From JAAYTL01 sp031460505 (lineage in GTDB: Bacteria; Bacillota; Clostridia; Tissierellales; Tissierellaceae), in contig JAVKTT010000002.1 in the NCBI GenBank assembly GCA_031460505.1, positions 248,001 through 312,000 of the forward strand: a DNA stretch of 64,000 nt, in the 5' to 3' direction. Shown piece after piece: positions 36,401-45,375 of this stretch. Made by a program: the position numbers and the translations under genes. Each line of letters starts with the position of its first letter. The stretch's first letter is position 1. The notes under the pieces were generated by a model. The model made no database searches. It was not told where the DNA came from and saw only the letters and a program-made list of their open reading frames with translations.

Positions 36401-37874
36401 TGTTATCACCTACTTCTAAAAACTTTTTTACCATATTTCCCATATCATCTATATCACAGATATTTTCGTGTAATATTTCTTTATTTTTTAAATCTTTAAT
36501 TGACTTAGGCATATTTAAATCAGATGCTTTTGATAAGTCTTCTAATATACTAAACTCATCTTCTGCTATATCTAAACCTATTGCAGATGCTACAGATGCT
36601 CCAAACTTAAACGGACTTGCAGTAGAAGATATAATTGCTTTTGTATTGTCCTTAGTATCTACTTTATATTTATCATATACATTGTAAGCTACTGCCGAAT
36701 GTGTATCCATTAAGTAGTTACTGTCTGTAAAAAGTTTATTGATGGTCTTATTTACTTCCTCTTCAGAAGAATACCCACCATAGAAACCTTCCATCTTAAG
36801 GTTATCTATTTTATAGAATCCATTTTGTGAAAGCTCCACCATTTTATTTTCTATAAATTTATCATCCCCACAGCTTAGATGATACAACAGTCTCTCCAGA
36901 TTACTTGAGACTAAAATATCCATAGAAGGAGATGTGGTAAGTATTAGATCCCTTCTTTTATCATAGACTCCTGTATTGATAAAATCTGTAAGTACCTTAT
37001 TTTCATTGGATGCGCATATTAGTTTATTAACAGGAAGGCCCATATTCTTTGCATAATAAGCGGCCAGTATATTTCCAAAGTTTCCAGTAGGAACTATAAT
37101 ATTTACCATTTCACTTTCTTGGATTTTTCCTAGTCTTAAAAGTTCTAGATATCCATGGAAGTAATAAACTATTTGAGGAATCAAGCGACCAATATTAATT
37201 GAATTAGCTGATGATAGTACATAGTTTTCCACCTTTAATAGATGTCCAAATTCTTCGTCAGCAAAAATCTCTTTTACTCCTGTTTGTGCATCATCGAAGT
37301 TTCCATTGATACCTACTACAAAAGTATTATCTCCCTCTTGTGTAATCATTTGTCTTTCTTGGATTTGGCTTACACCATTCTTAGGATAAAAAACAATAAT
37401 CCTTGTTCCTTCTACATTGGCGAATCCTTCTAAGGCTGCCTTACCTGTATCACCAGAAGTAGCAGTCAATATTACAACTTCTTCTTTGATGTTTTGTATC
37501 TTCATGGATTCCTTTAACAAATATGGTAATATAGATAAAGCCATGTCCTTAAAAGCAAGGGTTGGACCATGATAAAGCTCTAGGAAAAAAGCTCCATCTA
37601 CTTCTACTAATGGCGCAATATCATTAGATGAAAATTTATCATCATAAGCATTTTCTATGCATTTTTTTAATACATCAGTATCAAAATCTGTAAGAAACTT
37701 ACTCATTATTCTAAATGCTAGTTTTTTATAGTCCATATCTATTAGATCCTGAAGATTATCTATTCTAGGAATTTCTTCAGGTACAAATAATCCACCATCT
37801 TCTGAAATCCCCTTTAATATAGCTTCACTTGAAGAAACATTTATGTCCTTGTTTCTAGTACTAAAATATCTCAT
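36387..37874 (-). CDS. thrC: Threonine synthase
   Basis: A 495-residue PLP enzyme of the long-type threonine synthase family converting O-phosphohomoserine to threonine. The PLP lysine is K109 in YHGPTLAFKDMAL; TSGDTGKAALEGF binds the phosphate. The start MRYFSTRNKD is typical. The ATG at 37874 is seven bases after AGGGG, better than the in-frame start at 37892. Confidence 0.96.
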   Translation of the reverse strand: MRYFSTRNKDINVSSSEAILKGISEDGGLFVPEEIPRIDNLQDLIDMDYKKLAFRIMSKFLTDFDTDVLKKCIENAYDDKFSSNDIAPLVEVDGAFFLELYHGPTLAFKDMALSILPYLLKESMKIQNIKEEVVILTATSGDTGKAALEGFANVEGTRIIVFYPKNGVSQIQERQMITQEGDNTFVVGINGNFDDAQTGVKEIFADEEFGHLLKVENYVLSSANSINIGRLIPQIVYYFHGYLELLRLGKIQESEMVNIIVPTGNFGNILAAYYAKNMGLPVNKLICASNENKVLTDFINTGVYDKRRDLILTTSPSMDILVSSNLERLLYHLSCGDDKFIENKMVELSQNGFYKIDNLKMEGFYGGYSSEEEVNKTINKLFTDSNYLMDTHSAVAYNVYDKYKVDTKDNTKAIISSTASPFKFGASVASAIGLDIAEDEFSILEDLSKASDLNMPKSIKDLKNKEILHENICDIDDMGNMVKKFLEVGDNNGRS

Positions 37875-37884
37875 ATTTACGCCC

Positions 37885-38862
37885 CTATTCATTGATTAAT
37901 AACTCAGCTATTTGCACTGCATTAGTTGCTGCACCTTTTCTAATATTGTCCGCAACCACCCACAAATTAAGTCCATTATCAAGACTGAAATCTCTTCTTA
38001 TTCTTCCTATATATACCTCATCAGAACCATCAACGTCTATAGCCATAGGGTAGATATTGTTTTGAACATCATCTTTTACTTCCACACCTTCAAATCCTTC
38101 TAAGAGCTTATATACCTCTTCTAATTCAAATGGTTTTTCAAATTCTAAGTTGATTGATACACTATGACAGTTCTTAACTGGTACTCTAACAGTAGTTGCA
38201 GTTATTTTAATATTGTCATCTTTAAGTATCTTTTTAGTTTCATCAATCATTTTCATTTCTTCTTTTGAATAACCATTTTCTAAAAAGCTATCTATGTGAG
38301 GAAGAGCATTATATTGAATTTGATGAGGGTAAAACCCAACATTTCCATCTTCAAGATCCTTAATTCCACCTAGACCAGAACCTGATACAGCTTGATAAGT
38401 TGAGTAGACAACTCTTTTTATAACAAATTTATCATGTAGTGGTTTTAAAGGTAATACACTTTGAATAGTTGAACAGTTTGGATTCGATATAATTCCATTG
38501 CTATTTTTGACTTCTTCTGGATTTACTTCAGGAATTATTAATGGAACATCTTTATCCATTCTAAAAACGCTACTATTATCAATTACTTTAATTCCTTTTT
38601 CTACTGCAAGCTTTGCAAATTTTTCACTTACTTTTCCACCTGCTGCAAAAAAGGCAAAGTCTATGTCCTTGTCAAAAGAGTTTTCATTAAGTTCTTCTAC
38701 CTTATACTCATTGCCTGCAAAACTTATATTATTTCCAGCAGATTTTTTAGAAGAAAAGAAATATATATTATCTATTGGGAAATTTCTTTCTTCCAAAATT
38801 CTTAAAATAGTACTTCCTACTAAACCTGTTGCCCCTACTACTCCTATATTGTACTTTTTCAC
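37885..38862 (-). CDS. asd: Aspartate-semialdehyde dehydrogenase
   Basis: A 325-residue NADP-dependent enzyme reducing aspartyl phosphate to the semialdehyde. It shows the Rossmann GATGLVGS at about 10-17 and the catalytic cysteine C130 in SNPNCSTIQ; the active-site histidine is in RVPVKNCHS. The start codon is GTG, overlapping the TAG stop of the aspartokinase gene (TAGTG). Confidence 0.97.
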   Translation of the reverse strand: MKKYNIGVVGATGLVGSTILRILEERNFPIDNIYFFSSKKSAGNNISFAGNEYKVEELNENSFDKDIDFAFFAAGGKVSEKFAKLAVEKGIKVIDNSSVFRMDKDVPLIIPEVNPEEVKNSNGIISNPNCSTIQSVLPLKPLHDKFVIKRVVYSTYQAVSGSGLGGIKDLEDGNVGFYPHQIQYNALPHIDSFLENGYSKEEMKMIDETKKILKDDNIKITATTVRVPVKNCHSVSINLEFEKPFELEEVYKLLEGFEGVEVKDDVQNNIYPMAIDVDGSDEVYIGRIRRDFSLDNGLNLWVVADNIRKGAATNAVQIAELLINE

Positions 38863-40196
38863 TATAAGTCCCCCCTATTTTTTTCAAATGCTTTATATAT
38901 GGCAGATATTGCCTTATTAAAATCACTTGTTTCTATTCCAATAATAATATTTAATTCACTAGAACCTTGAGATATCATACGAACATTGACTCCGTCATTT
39001 GCTAATGCAGTAAATATCTTTGCTGATGTTCCTTTGGTTCTTATCATCCCTCTCCCCACAACTGCTATTAATGACATATCAGGATAACAAGTAATTGAAT
39101 CAGGTTTACAATAAATTCGAATCTCCTCTATTACTTTATTTAATTTTGTATTAATATCAATATTTGAGACTACTAATGAAATTGAATCAATACTAGATGG
39201 CATATGTTCGATAGATATATCATTGCTTTCCAAAACTGATATTAGCTTTCTAAAGAATCCTTTATCCTCATTCATTCTTGTCTTTTCAATAGAAATTACT
39301 GAAAAGTCTTTCTTTCCAGCTATTCCTGTTATGGTTTCTGCATAGTTTATAGGAGATAAATCATTTACAATCATAGTTCCAGGGTCCTCAGGGCTATTTG
39401 TATTTCTAATATTAATAGGTATTCCACTACCCTTTATAGGAAAAATTGACTCTTCATGAAGTACCGGTGCCCCCATATATGAAAGTTCTCTTAATTCTTT
39501 GTAAGTTATAGTTTCAATATGCCTAGGATTTTCAACAATCCTAGGGTCAGCCATATAGAACCCAGATACATCTGTCCAATTCTCATAAAGTATTGAATCT
39601 ACAGCATTTGCTATAATGGCACCCGTTATATCTGATCCTCCCCTTGAAAAAGTAATAATATCTCCATTTTCATTTGCACCGTAAAATCCTGGTATAACTG
39701 CATAAGGCTTTTCAGATAAAATTGATTGAGTTTTCACCTTAGTCTGTTCTAGGTTAAATTTTCCATTTTCATCAAATAAAATTAAGTCTTTAGCATCAAC
39801 AAACTCATAATCTAAATACTTAGAAAGGATAACACCATTGAGGTATTCCCCTCTACTTGCAGTATAATCTCTTGTTGCTCCATCTTGTATTTTAGTCTTT
39901 ATATCAACTAAAATATTTTCCATATCAATTTCTAATTTTAAATCGTTACATATACTTACATATCTTTTTGAGATAATACTATATACTTCGTCAAAATTAA
40001 TTCCGTGGGAAGCAAGTTGATAACACATATATAGCAAATCCGTTATTTTATGATCCTTATTATTTCTTTTACCAGGTGCAGATGGTATGATATATCTTCT
40101 TCGATTATCGGTGGTAACTATATCCCTAACCTTTATAAACTGATTACTATCTGCCAAAGAACTACCACCAAATTTTGCTACAATTACTTCGTACAA
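38862..40196 (-). CDS. Aspartate kinase
   Basis: A 444-residue monofunctional aspartokinase with the N-terminal KFGGSSLAD (8-16), the FSRGGSDITGA nucleotide segment, and two C-terminal ACT domains for feedback control. It starts the lysine/threonine branch; here it heads an operon with asd, thrC and thrB under a threonine T-box, so threonine is the likely main effector. The start is TTG, eight bases after GGGGGAAAG. Homoserine dehydrogenase is not encoded nearby. Confidence 0.95.
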   Translation of the reverse strand: MYEVIVAKFGGSSLADSNQFIKVRDIVTTDNRRRYIIPSAPGKRNNKDHKITDLLYMCYQLASHGINFDEVYSIISKRYVSICNDLKLEIDMENILVDIKTKIQDGATRDYTASRGEYLNGVILSKYLDYEFVDAKDLILFDENGKFNLEQTKVKTQSILSEKPYAVIPGFYGANENGDIITFSRGGSDITGAIIANAVDSILYENWTDVSGFYMADPRIVENPRHIETITYKELRELSYMGAPVLHEESIFPIKGSGIPINIRNTNSPEDPGTMIVNDLSPINYAETITGIAGKKDFSVISIEKTRMNEDKGFFRKLISVLESNDISIEHMPSSIDSISLVVSNIDINTKLNKVIEEIRIYCKPDSITCYPDMSLIAVVGRGMIRTKGTSAKIFTALANDGVNVRMISQGSSELNIIIGIETSDFNKAISAIYKAFEKNRGDL

Positions 40197-40237
40197 TTCA
40201 CTTTCCCCCTTTATTTTTAAAAATAAATGCCTGAATT

Positions 40238-40268
40238 AAAAAAACACTCGTCCAAAATAGGACGAGTG
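40238..40268 (-). terminator. Regulated terminator of the threonine T-box
   Basis: A perfect nine-base stem CACTCGTCC/GGACGAGTG (40245-40253 / 40260-40268) with a six-base loop and seven T on the minus strand, 40 bases before the aspartokinase start. Confidence 0.9.
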
Positions 40269-40463
40269 CAAATACCCGTGATCCACCCAAATAGCATGAC
40301 ATAGCTTTAACGCAGCAAACGCATATCCATACTAATTTCAGGATAGAGCTCATAGGTGGTTTTCAATCTAGTGTATCCAAGAAGTCTTTCAGCCGGTGAA
40401 CTTCTCTCTCTAATGATCTTAAAAGATTTACTCGTCCTATTCTAAGCTTTCATTCATATATTT
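40238..40463 (-). promoter_or_regulatory. T-box leader (threonine specifier ACC) of the ask-asd-thrC-thrB operon
   Basis: On the minus strand the leader shows an AGTA (40429-40432) opposite GAA (40362-40364), the loop E motif of T-box Stem I. The codon after GAA-A is ACC at 40358-40360, followed by A, so the specifier reads threonine. An AGAGAGAGAAG segment and the T-box core GGGTGGATCACGGG (40275-40288) follow, then a terminator. Uncharged tRNA-Thr should favour the antiterminator and switch on the operon. This 344-base region contains no gene. Confidence 0.9.
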
Positions 40464-40469
40464 CTAATC

Positions 40470-40498
40470 ATTATACTACATCTCTTTATCAATTTAAA
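40470..40498 (-). promoter_or_regulatory. Possible promoter of the threonine operon
   Basis: A perfect TATAAT (40470-40475) with a weak TTTAAA 17 bases upstream (40493-40498). Transcription would begin near 40463, just ahead of Stem I of the T-box. Confidence 0.45.
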
Positions 40499-40540
40499 GT
40501 GTTATTTTGCATTTTTTATAATTTTTTTATAATAATTTAA

Positions 40541-41560
40541 TTATCTGTTCCAATAACCCTGGATTGCCTCTCTAATTGGTTTTTCTTTATATAAAATATT
40601 ATAAATTTCTAAAAATAATGGTGTGTCTTTTTCTAGACTAAGTTGTCCTTGATTTTCAATCTCTTTTAACAATTTATAGCCATTTAATGTCATTGATAAC
40701 CCTTCAACAGTTGCATTATCCATAATATCAAGTGCTTCTTCTACAGATTTACCCTGTCCTAAATGATATCCAAATATTCCATTTCTACCACCTTGGCTTG
40801 TAACATAATAATCTCCTACACCAGCAATGCCCAGTGCTGTTTCTCTATCGCCACCATAAGCTTCAACAATAGTTGCCATCTCAATTGCGCCTCTAGCCAT
40901 AATTGCTGCCTTAGGATTATTAAAATCACCTTCTAATCCCTGAATTATTCCCATAGCTATAGCAAAGGTGTTTTTAAATGCAGCACAAAGCTCTACACCA
41001 TCTATATCATCTGAGACATTTGTCCTAAATTTGGGTGATTTAAATATTTCGCTCACATACTTTGCTGAATTTAAATTTTTAGAAGCAAATATCCCCTCAG
41101 TATATTTGCCTTTTGCTAATTCTGCTGCTATTATTGGACCACCTAATTTTACTATGCTAATTTGATCCTTTAGTTCATTGGGTAATGAATGATCAACTAC
41201 CTGTGTCATAGTAGTTAAACTTCCTTCATCTATCCCTTTTGTCACTGTTAGTATGATATGATCCTGATTTAAATATTGATTTATTCTTTTACTTATATAA
41301 TCCATTCCTTTAGATATTACTGCAATAATGATTAGCTTTGCATCCTTAAATGATTCTTCAAGTTGATGTTCATAATATAATTGAACATTATCTGGAATAG
41401 CTACATCTAAAGCCTTGTGTCTTCCTGATTCTCTCATATTATCCAGAATTTCTTTATCCCACTGAGTTCCCCAAAGGTTTACTTTTTGACCATTATTACC
41501 TAAGTGAACTGCCACTGCACTACCCATAACCCCTGCACCTATAATTAATACTTTATTCAT
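40541..41560 (-). CDS. GpsA-family NAD(P)-dependent glycerol-3-phosphate dehydrogenase-like protein
   Basis: A 339-residue two-domain dehydrogenase with Rossmann motif GAGVMGSAVA (8-17) and the family segments VTKGIDEGS and CAAFKNTFAIAMGIIQGL, where the catalytic lysine of GpsA lies. It is likely to interconvert glycerol 3-phosphate and dihydroxyacetone phosphate, but the protein is somewhat divergent from housekeeping GpsA (for example WGTQWDKEILDNMRESGRHKAL), and a related substrate is possible. It stands alone behind its own upstream region. Confidence 0.8.
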   Translation of the reverse strand: MNKVLIIGAGVMGSAVAVHLGNNGQKVNLWGTQWDKEILDNMRESGRHKALDVAIPDNVQLYYEHQLEESFKDAKLIIIAVISKGMDYISKRINQYLNQDHIILTVTKGIDEGSLTTMTQVVDHSLPNELKDQISIVKLGGPIIAAELAKGKYTEGIFASKNLNSAKYVSEIFKSPKFRTNVSDDIDGVELCAAFKNTFAIAMGIIQGLEGDFNNPKAAIMARGAIEMATIVEAYGGDRETALGIAGVGDYYVTSQGGRNGIFGYHLGQGKSVEEALDIMDNATVEGLSMTLNGYKLLKEIENQGQLSLEKDTPLFLEIYNILYKEKPIREAIQGYWNR

Positions 41561-41659
41561 TTATGCCTCCACTTTAATCTATATTTTTTTATTTTTATTG
41601 ATTTCTAAATTATACTTTTACAATATTTTAAATTAGTTTAGCAACTTATTCAAGCACGT

Positions 41660-42466
41660 CTAAAATGTAATAGGAGATACTAGTCTTTTTAATAATGAAA
41701 TAACACTCCAAGCTGCAAGAGTGCTTGATTTTGGATTGTCAATTGATGGTGTCGATTCTATTTCAACATTTACCTTAACTGTATTACCTACAAGCTTAAT
41801 ACTATGTTTGTTACTTTTCATTCCAGGAATACTTCGTATAACTACATTTGTATTATCTACACCAGTAGTGGCTAGAGCTGTGGCTACTGCTACATTTATA
41901 TTTTTAGGAAAAGCTTTAATTGCTTCTTTAGCTGTGCCGGTAAAAACATCTTCAATATTATCTTGTGAAAGTTCTCTTCCATCTAAAAATGGTGCTCCAT
42001 TTAGTGAATTAGGAGCCTTTTCAGTTATAATTGTTACTGTTGCATCCTCCATCAGCATAGCTGCATTTAAAACATCAAAACCCCCTACTGCTCCTGATGC
42101 TAAATGAACTCGACTATTCTTTTCTATAGCCTTTTGTTCAAGTGTTTTATAAAATTTTTCATCAGCTAAAGCTCCTACTGATAATACTATAAGATTTACT
42201 CCGTTTTCTAATATTTTTACTGCATTGTTTTTAACTACATCTGGTGATGCAGCTTCTATAATATAATCAGGTTTGTCATTAAGCATTTCATCTAATCCGT
42301 TATAAGCTTTACAATTAATTTGATTTGCTAACTTTAATGCATTCTCTATTCTACCACTTAAAATTCCTACAACTTCGTAATCGTCATAAAGTTCTTTTGA
42401 TATATTTTTCCCAATAATACTACCAAGAGAACCACTTCCTATAATTGATATTCTGTATTTTTTCAT
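41660..42466 (-). CDS. nadX: Aspartate dehydrogenase (NadX type)
   Basis: A 268-residue protein with N-terminal Rossmann GSGSLGSIIG (11-20) and a C-terminal DUF108 domain (LASGAVGGFDVLNAA, NVAVATALA, IRSIPGMKSNKHSIKLVG), the NadX family. The enzyme oxidises L-aspartate to oxaloacetate or iminoaspartate. Some members feed NAD synthesis with NadA, but no nad genes are near, so aspartate catabolism is equally possible. Confidence 0.85.
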   Translation of the reverse strand: MKKYRISIIGSGSLGSIIGKNISKELYDDYEVVGILSGRIENALKLANQINCKAYNGLDEMLNDKPDYIIEAASPDVVKNNAVKILENGVNLIVLSVGALADEKFYKTLEQKAIEKNSRVHLASGAVGGFDVLNAAMLMEDATVTIITEKAPNSLNGAPFLDGRELSQDNIEDVFTGTAKEAIKAFPKNINVAVATALATTGVDNTNVVIRSIPGMKSNKHSIKLVGNTVKVNVEIESTPSIDNPKSSTLAAWSVISLLKRLVSPITF

Positions 42467-42490
42467 ATGTTTTCACCTCTAATATTTTGT

Positions 42491-43240
42491 TTAATCTAAA
42501 ATATCATCTAATATTTCTTCAGGGCATTCTCCTGCTCGAGCTGCTATAATAACTGGTAGATATTCTTTTATCATATCTCTAGTAACGCTCATTTTCTGTA
42601 GGTATAAATCTGCTAATGTTTTCTTTACTTTTAACAACTTTTCTTTATCTGTAACATCTGCTGGTACAGGTGTATATTGGATTAAAAATACTGTTCTTGC
42701 TATATCGTATAGATAATGGCCACTACTTATATTCATAAAATCTATAATTATCGCTTTTCCATTAGATATAATTATATTACCTGGATGAAAATCACCATGA
42801 CAAAGTGAACTTCCTTCTGGCAGATCCTCTAATTTAAGTAATATTTTTTCTCTTTCTTCCGTTTTTGTGCTCATTATGTTAGATTTTAAAAACACTTTGT
42901 AACTTTGAATATTTTTGATACTATTTTGAAGAATTTTCTTATGTAAATTTGCCATATACAATGCGCATGGTAATAAATCTTCTGTTCTAAAAATCATATC
43001 CAATAGAAGTTCACCATCTAGACGATCATATACTATTCCCATTTGTTGCTTATATTTAATAATCTCATATGCAGATGGTTTAGAAAAATTCATATGGGCT
43101 ATTGCCCTAGTATTTTGAAACTCTTTCTCTATAGCATCTTTTGGGTAAGATTGATGAAAAAGCTTAAGTACCTTACCATCTGTCCATTCATATACATTAG
43201 CTGTATTACCTTTACCAATTAATCTACCAGCGTTTTCCAT
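42491..43240 (-). CDS. APH-family phosphotransferase
   Basis: A 249-residue kinase-like protein. The Brenner motif HGDFHPGNI begins at H148 with D150 and N155, and D167 in IIIDFMN is the metal-binding aspartate. The N-terminal lobe has GKGNTANVYEW and K24/K26. Aminoglycoside phosphotransferase-fold proteins phosphorylate antibiotics, choline or other small molecules; the substrate here is unknown. The ATG at 43240 follows AGGTGGGG. Confidence 0.85.
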   Translation of the reverse strand: MENAGRLIGKGNTANVYEWTDGKVLKLFHQSYPKDAIEKEFQNTRAIAHMNFSKPSAYEIIKYKQQMGIVYDRLDGELLLDMIFRTEDLLPCALYMANLHKKILQNSIKNIQSYKVFLKSNIMSTKTEEREKILLKLEDLPEGSSLCHGDFHPGNIIISNGKAIIIDFMNISSGHYLYDIARTVFLIQYTPVPADVTDKEKLLKVKKTLADLYLQKMSVTRDMIKEYLPVIIAARAGECPEEILDDILD

Positions 43241-43283
43241 ATATCCCCACCTCATTAATTGTCTTCACGACTTTGAATCCCCA

Positions 43284-43643
43284 CTATTTGTTTCTATTCA
43301 TTTCAAGATTAAACTTTGTGATATTTTGGATTAATTCCACATCTAATTCCTTTGTATAAGGTATTTGAATTGTTCCATTTGATGTTTTATATTCTTGTAG
43401 AAGGTCACTAAATTCTTCCACTGCACTTTTCCCACAGTATAGGCCAATATGTTTTTTATTTGAAGCAAAATGAATTACATTTCCTTTAAAATAAAAGGTA
43501 GGCATTCCCCAACTGATTTTTTCTAATAAATCTGGAGATACCTCCAATATGATTCGTCTTAAATGTATGAGCTTCTCTTTTACATCTTTAGTACATCCAT
43601 CTATATATTCATCAATAGTTTCTATCTTATTGTTCTTATCCAT
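43284..43643 (-). CDS. DUF1801-domain protein
   Basis: A 119-residue single-domain protein of the DUF1801 (YdhG-like) family: IDEYIDGCTKDVKEKLIHLRRII, then EKISWGMPTFYFKGNVIHFASNKKHIGLYCG. Members are sometimes named iron chaperones after frataxin-like structure, but the function is uncertain. RBS AAGGAG precedes the ATG. Confidence 0.85.
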   Translation of the reverse strand: MDKNNKIETIDEYIDGCTKDVKEKLIHLRRIILEVSPDLLEKISWGMPTFYFKGNVIHFASNKKHIGLYCGKSAVEEFSDLLQEYKTSNGTIQIPYTKELDVELIQNITKFNLEMNRNK

Positions 43644-43685
43644 TTTATTTCTCCTTTATATATATGATATTGATTATAAACTTAA

Positions 43686-44591
43686 TTATTTGTTAGATAT
43701 CTTCCATACTTCAGGCTGATGAATTACCACATCAAGGTGAATACTAGCCTCATTGCTTATACCAAATCCAACTCCATCACCAATACCAAAGTGACAAGTA
43801 TCTATAATACTTTCATCTACTCCTATTATACCAGTGGGAGTTATTTTAGATAGGCCTTTGCCAAATTCTACTAAGGTTCTACACTCAGGCTCTAATGAGA
43901 ACAAGATTTCTTTCAGTTCTTCATTTCCAATAATATCTGTGATTATTGAATCTTGAATAGTTAAAGTTACAGGTGTTTCAACTAATCCAAACATACCTAA
44001 CCATTTCCCATATTGATTGATTTGCCCAATGGTACAGTCAATAACAATCTTCCCTTTCGCTGTTCCTAATTTAATCCCTGCTTCAAGTTCTGAAGGAGGT
44101 AAAAAGGCATTATCAGAATATGGTGAAATTCTATGACTACAAGTCTTAAACTCATTTATTTCGAATTGTAAATCTGTACCAGAGTTGTTTTTTACACAAA
44201 GTTTTGATCCTTTAGGGATTGATTTATAATATTTATATACTTCTTCAAAAACTTCTATAGGCGTATTTAAACCTTCTATTAAAGACTTTGAAGTTATGTC
44301 TAATCTAATAAATATATATTTAGCTAGTAAGCTTTTGGGCTTTTTGAATGGAGAAAAGAATTTATTATATCCCTTAAATGCAAATGAATCGACAGATAAT
44401 GCTACAACCATTAAATCTGAAGGAGCAATTTTCACATATTCATCAGTAGAGAACTCTTCTTCATCAACTAATAAGTATCTAACAGATTTACTTTTTAAAT
44501 TTAATAATACATTATTAATTTCACTATATTGTTTTCTATCAGTTACAACCAATATATTTGAATCAGAACAATCTCCAAACCAATACTCCAT
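43686..44591 (-). CDS. M29/COG2309-like aminopeptidase, short form
   Basis: A 301-residue protein whose C-terminal half matches the aminopeptidase family represented by AmpS/AmpT: LVEFGKGLSKIT, DTCHFGIGDGVGFG, then NEASIHLDVVI, holding candidate metal ligands His and His-x-Asp. Full-length family members have about 400 residues, so this is a shorter variant with a reduced N-terminal domain. It may be an active metallopeptidase of unknown substrate. The ATG at 44591 is chosen over GTG 44600, which touches the AGGA. Confidence 0.65.
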   Translation of the reverse strand: MEYWFGDCSDSNILVVTDRKQYSEINNVLLNLKSKSVRYLLVDEEEFSTDEYVKIAPSDLMVVALSVDSFAFKGYNKFFSPFKKPKSLLAKYIFIRLDITSKSLIEGLNTPIEVFEEVYKYYKSIPKGSKLCVKNNSGTDLQFEINEFKTCSHRISPYSDNAFLPPSELEAGIKLGTAKGKIVIDCTIGQINQYGKWLGMFGLVETPVTLTIQDSIITDIIGNEELKEILFSLEPECRTLVEFGKGLSKITPTGIIGVDESIIDTCHFGIGDGVGFGISNEASIHLDVVIHQPEVWKISNK

Positions 44592-44661
44592 TATTATCAC
44601 GTCCTAGTTTATCTTATATCACTAATTTTTTCACTTAAACTTCTTTTACTATAGTCATGTA

Positions 44662-45072
44662 TTAAAGTCGTTTTAAAAAGAAATGTTCTGAAAAGTTATC
44701 AGTTTTATTTTCGTAACATCCAACTTCTTCGTATCCAAGAGAAATATAAAAATCTCGTCCTTGCCAATTAAAAGTATCCAATCTAATCATATTAGCTCCT
44801 AATAATTTAGCTCTTTTCTCTATTTCTTTCATCAATAAAGTTCCAATTTTTTTATTCCTATATTTTTCATCCACGAATACAGTAGAAACGTAGAGTATTC
44901 TAAAAGCAGTCATACATGCATCTGCTCCAGCTATTAACTTATCTCCATCTAACACTCCAATTCTTATACTTCCACAAATCTTATTAGCCATTTGTTCATT
45001 ATCATATTCGTAAAGTCGATTTTCTATATCATCTAACTGTGAATCATTTAGTTCAATAATCTTAGTATTCAT
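44662..45072 (-). CDS. GNAT family N-acetyltransferase
   Basis: A 136-residue GNAT protein with the acetyl-CoA-binding motif DEKYRNKKIGTLLMKEIEKRA (about 73-93) and the C-terminal FYISLGYEEVGCYENK segment ending SEHFFLKRL. The substrate is not predictable. The remnant at 45939-45971 encodes a closely similar C-terminus, so a former paralogue lay next to it. Confidence 0.85.
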   Translation of the reverse strand: MNTKIIELNDSQLDDIENRLYEYDNEQMANKICGSIRIGVLDGDKLIAGADACMTAFRILYVSTVFVDEKYRNKKIGTLLMKEIEKRAKLLGANMIRLDTFNWQGRDFYISLGYEEVGCYENKTDNFSEHFFLKRL

Positions 45073-45217
45073 AGGTCCTCCTAAAATTTTTTAATTTTTT
45101 ACCATACTAATAAATACTCCAAAATAGCTTTCTGCTTATCTTGGCTGTAGGTATACACCTCTTAGCTAACAGCTTAATCTAATCTATGGGTCATATAAGT
45201 ATCATTCTAACAAAGTA

Positions 45218-45373
45218 TTACTCTATTCGTTTTTCATAATATACAATTGTCATACCTTCTTTAATTTTCTCTAGTTTTCCAGTTTTTTTATATCCCAGTT
45301 TCTCATATAAATAGCAGTTGCCTTCTTCCTCTAAAATAGTATCTAACACCCATAATTTTATCTGGTCTAAACA
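45218..45373 (-). pseudogene. GNAT acetyltransferase C-terminal remnant
   Basis: About 50 codons ending at TAA (45218-45220) read IKLWVLDTILEEEG, then YLYEKLGYKKTGKLEKI and YYEKRIE. That is the typical C-terminal third of a GNAT protein, but an in-frame stop lies directly upstream and there is no acetyl-CoA motif or start. The 303-base region from 45073 to 45375 otherwise shows no gene. Confidence 0.7.
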
Positions 45374-45375
45374 CC

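Noticed and set aside
42491..43240. Aminoglycoside resistance gene
   Set aside because: The APH fold is clear, but the protein shows no specific match to a known resistance class; many relatives act on other substrates.
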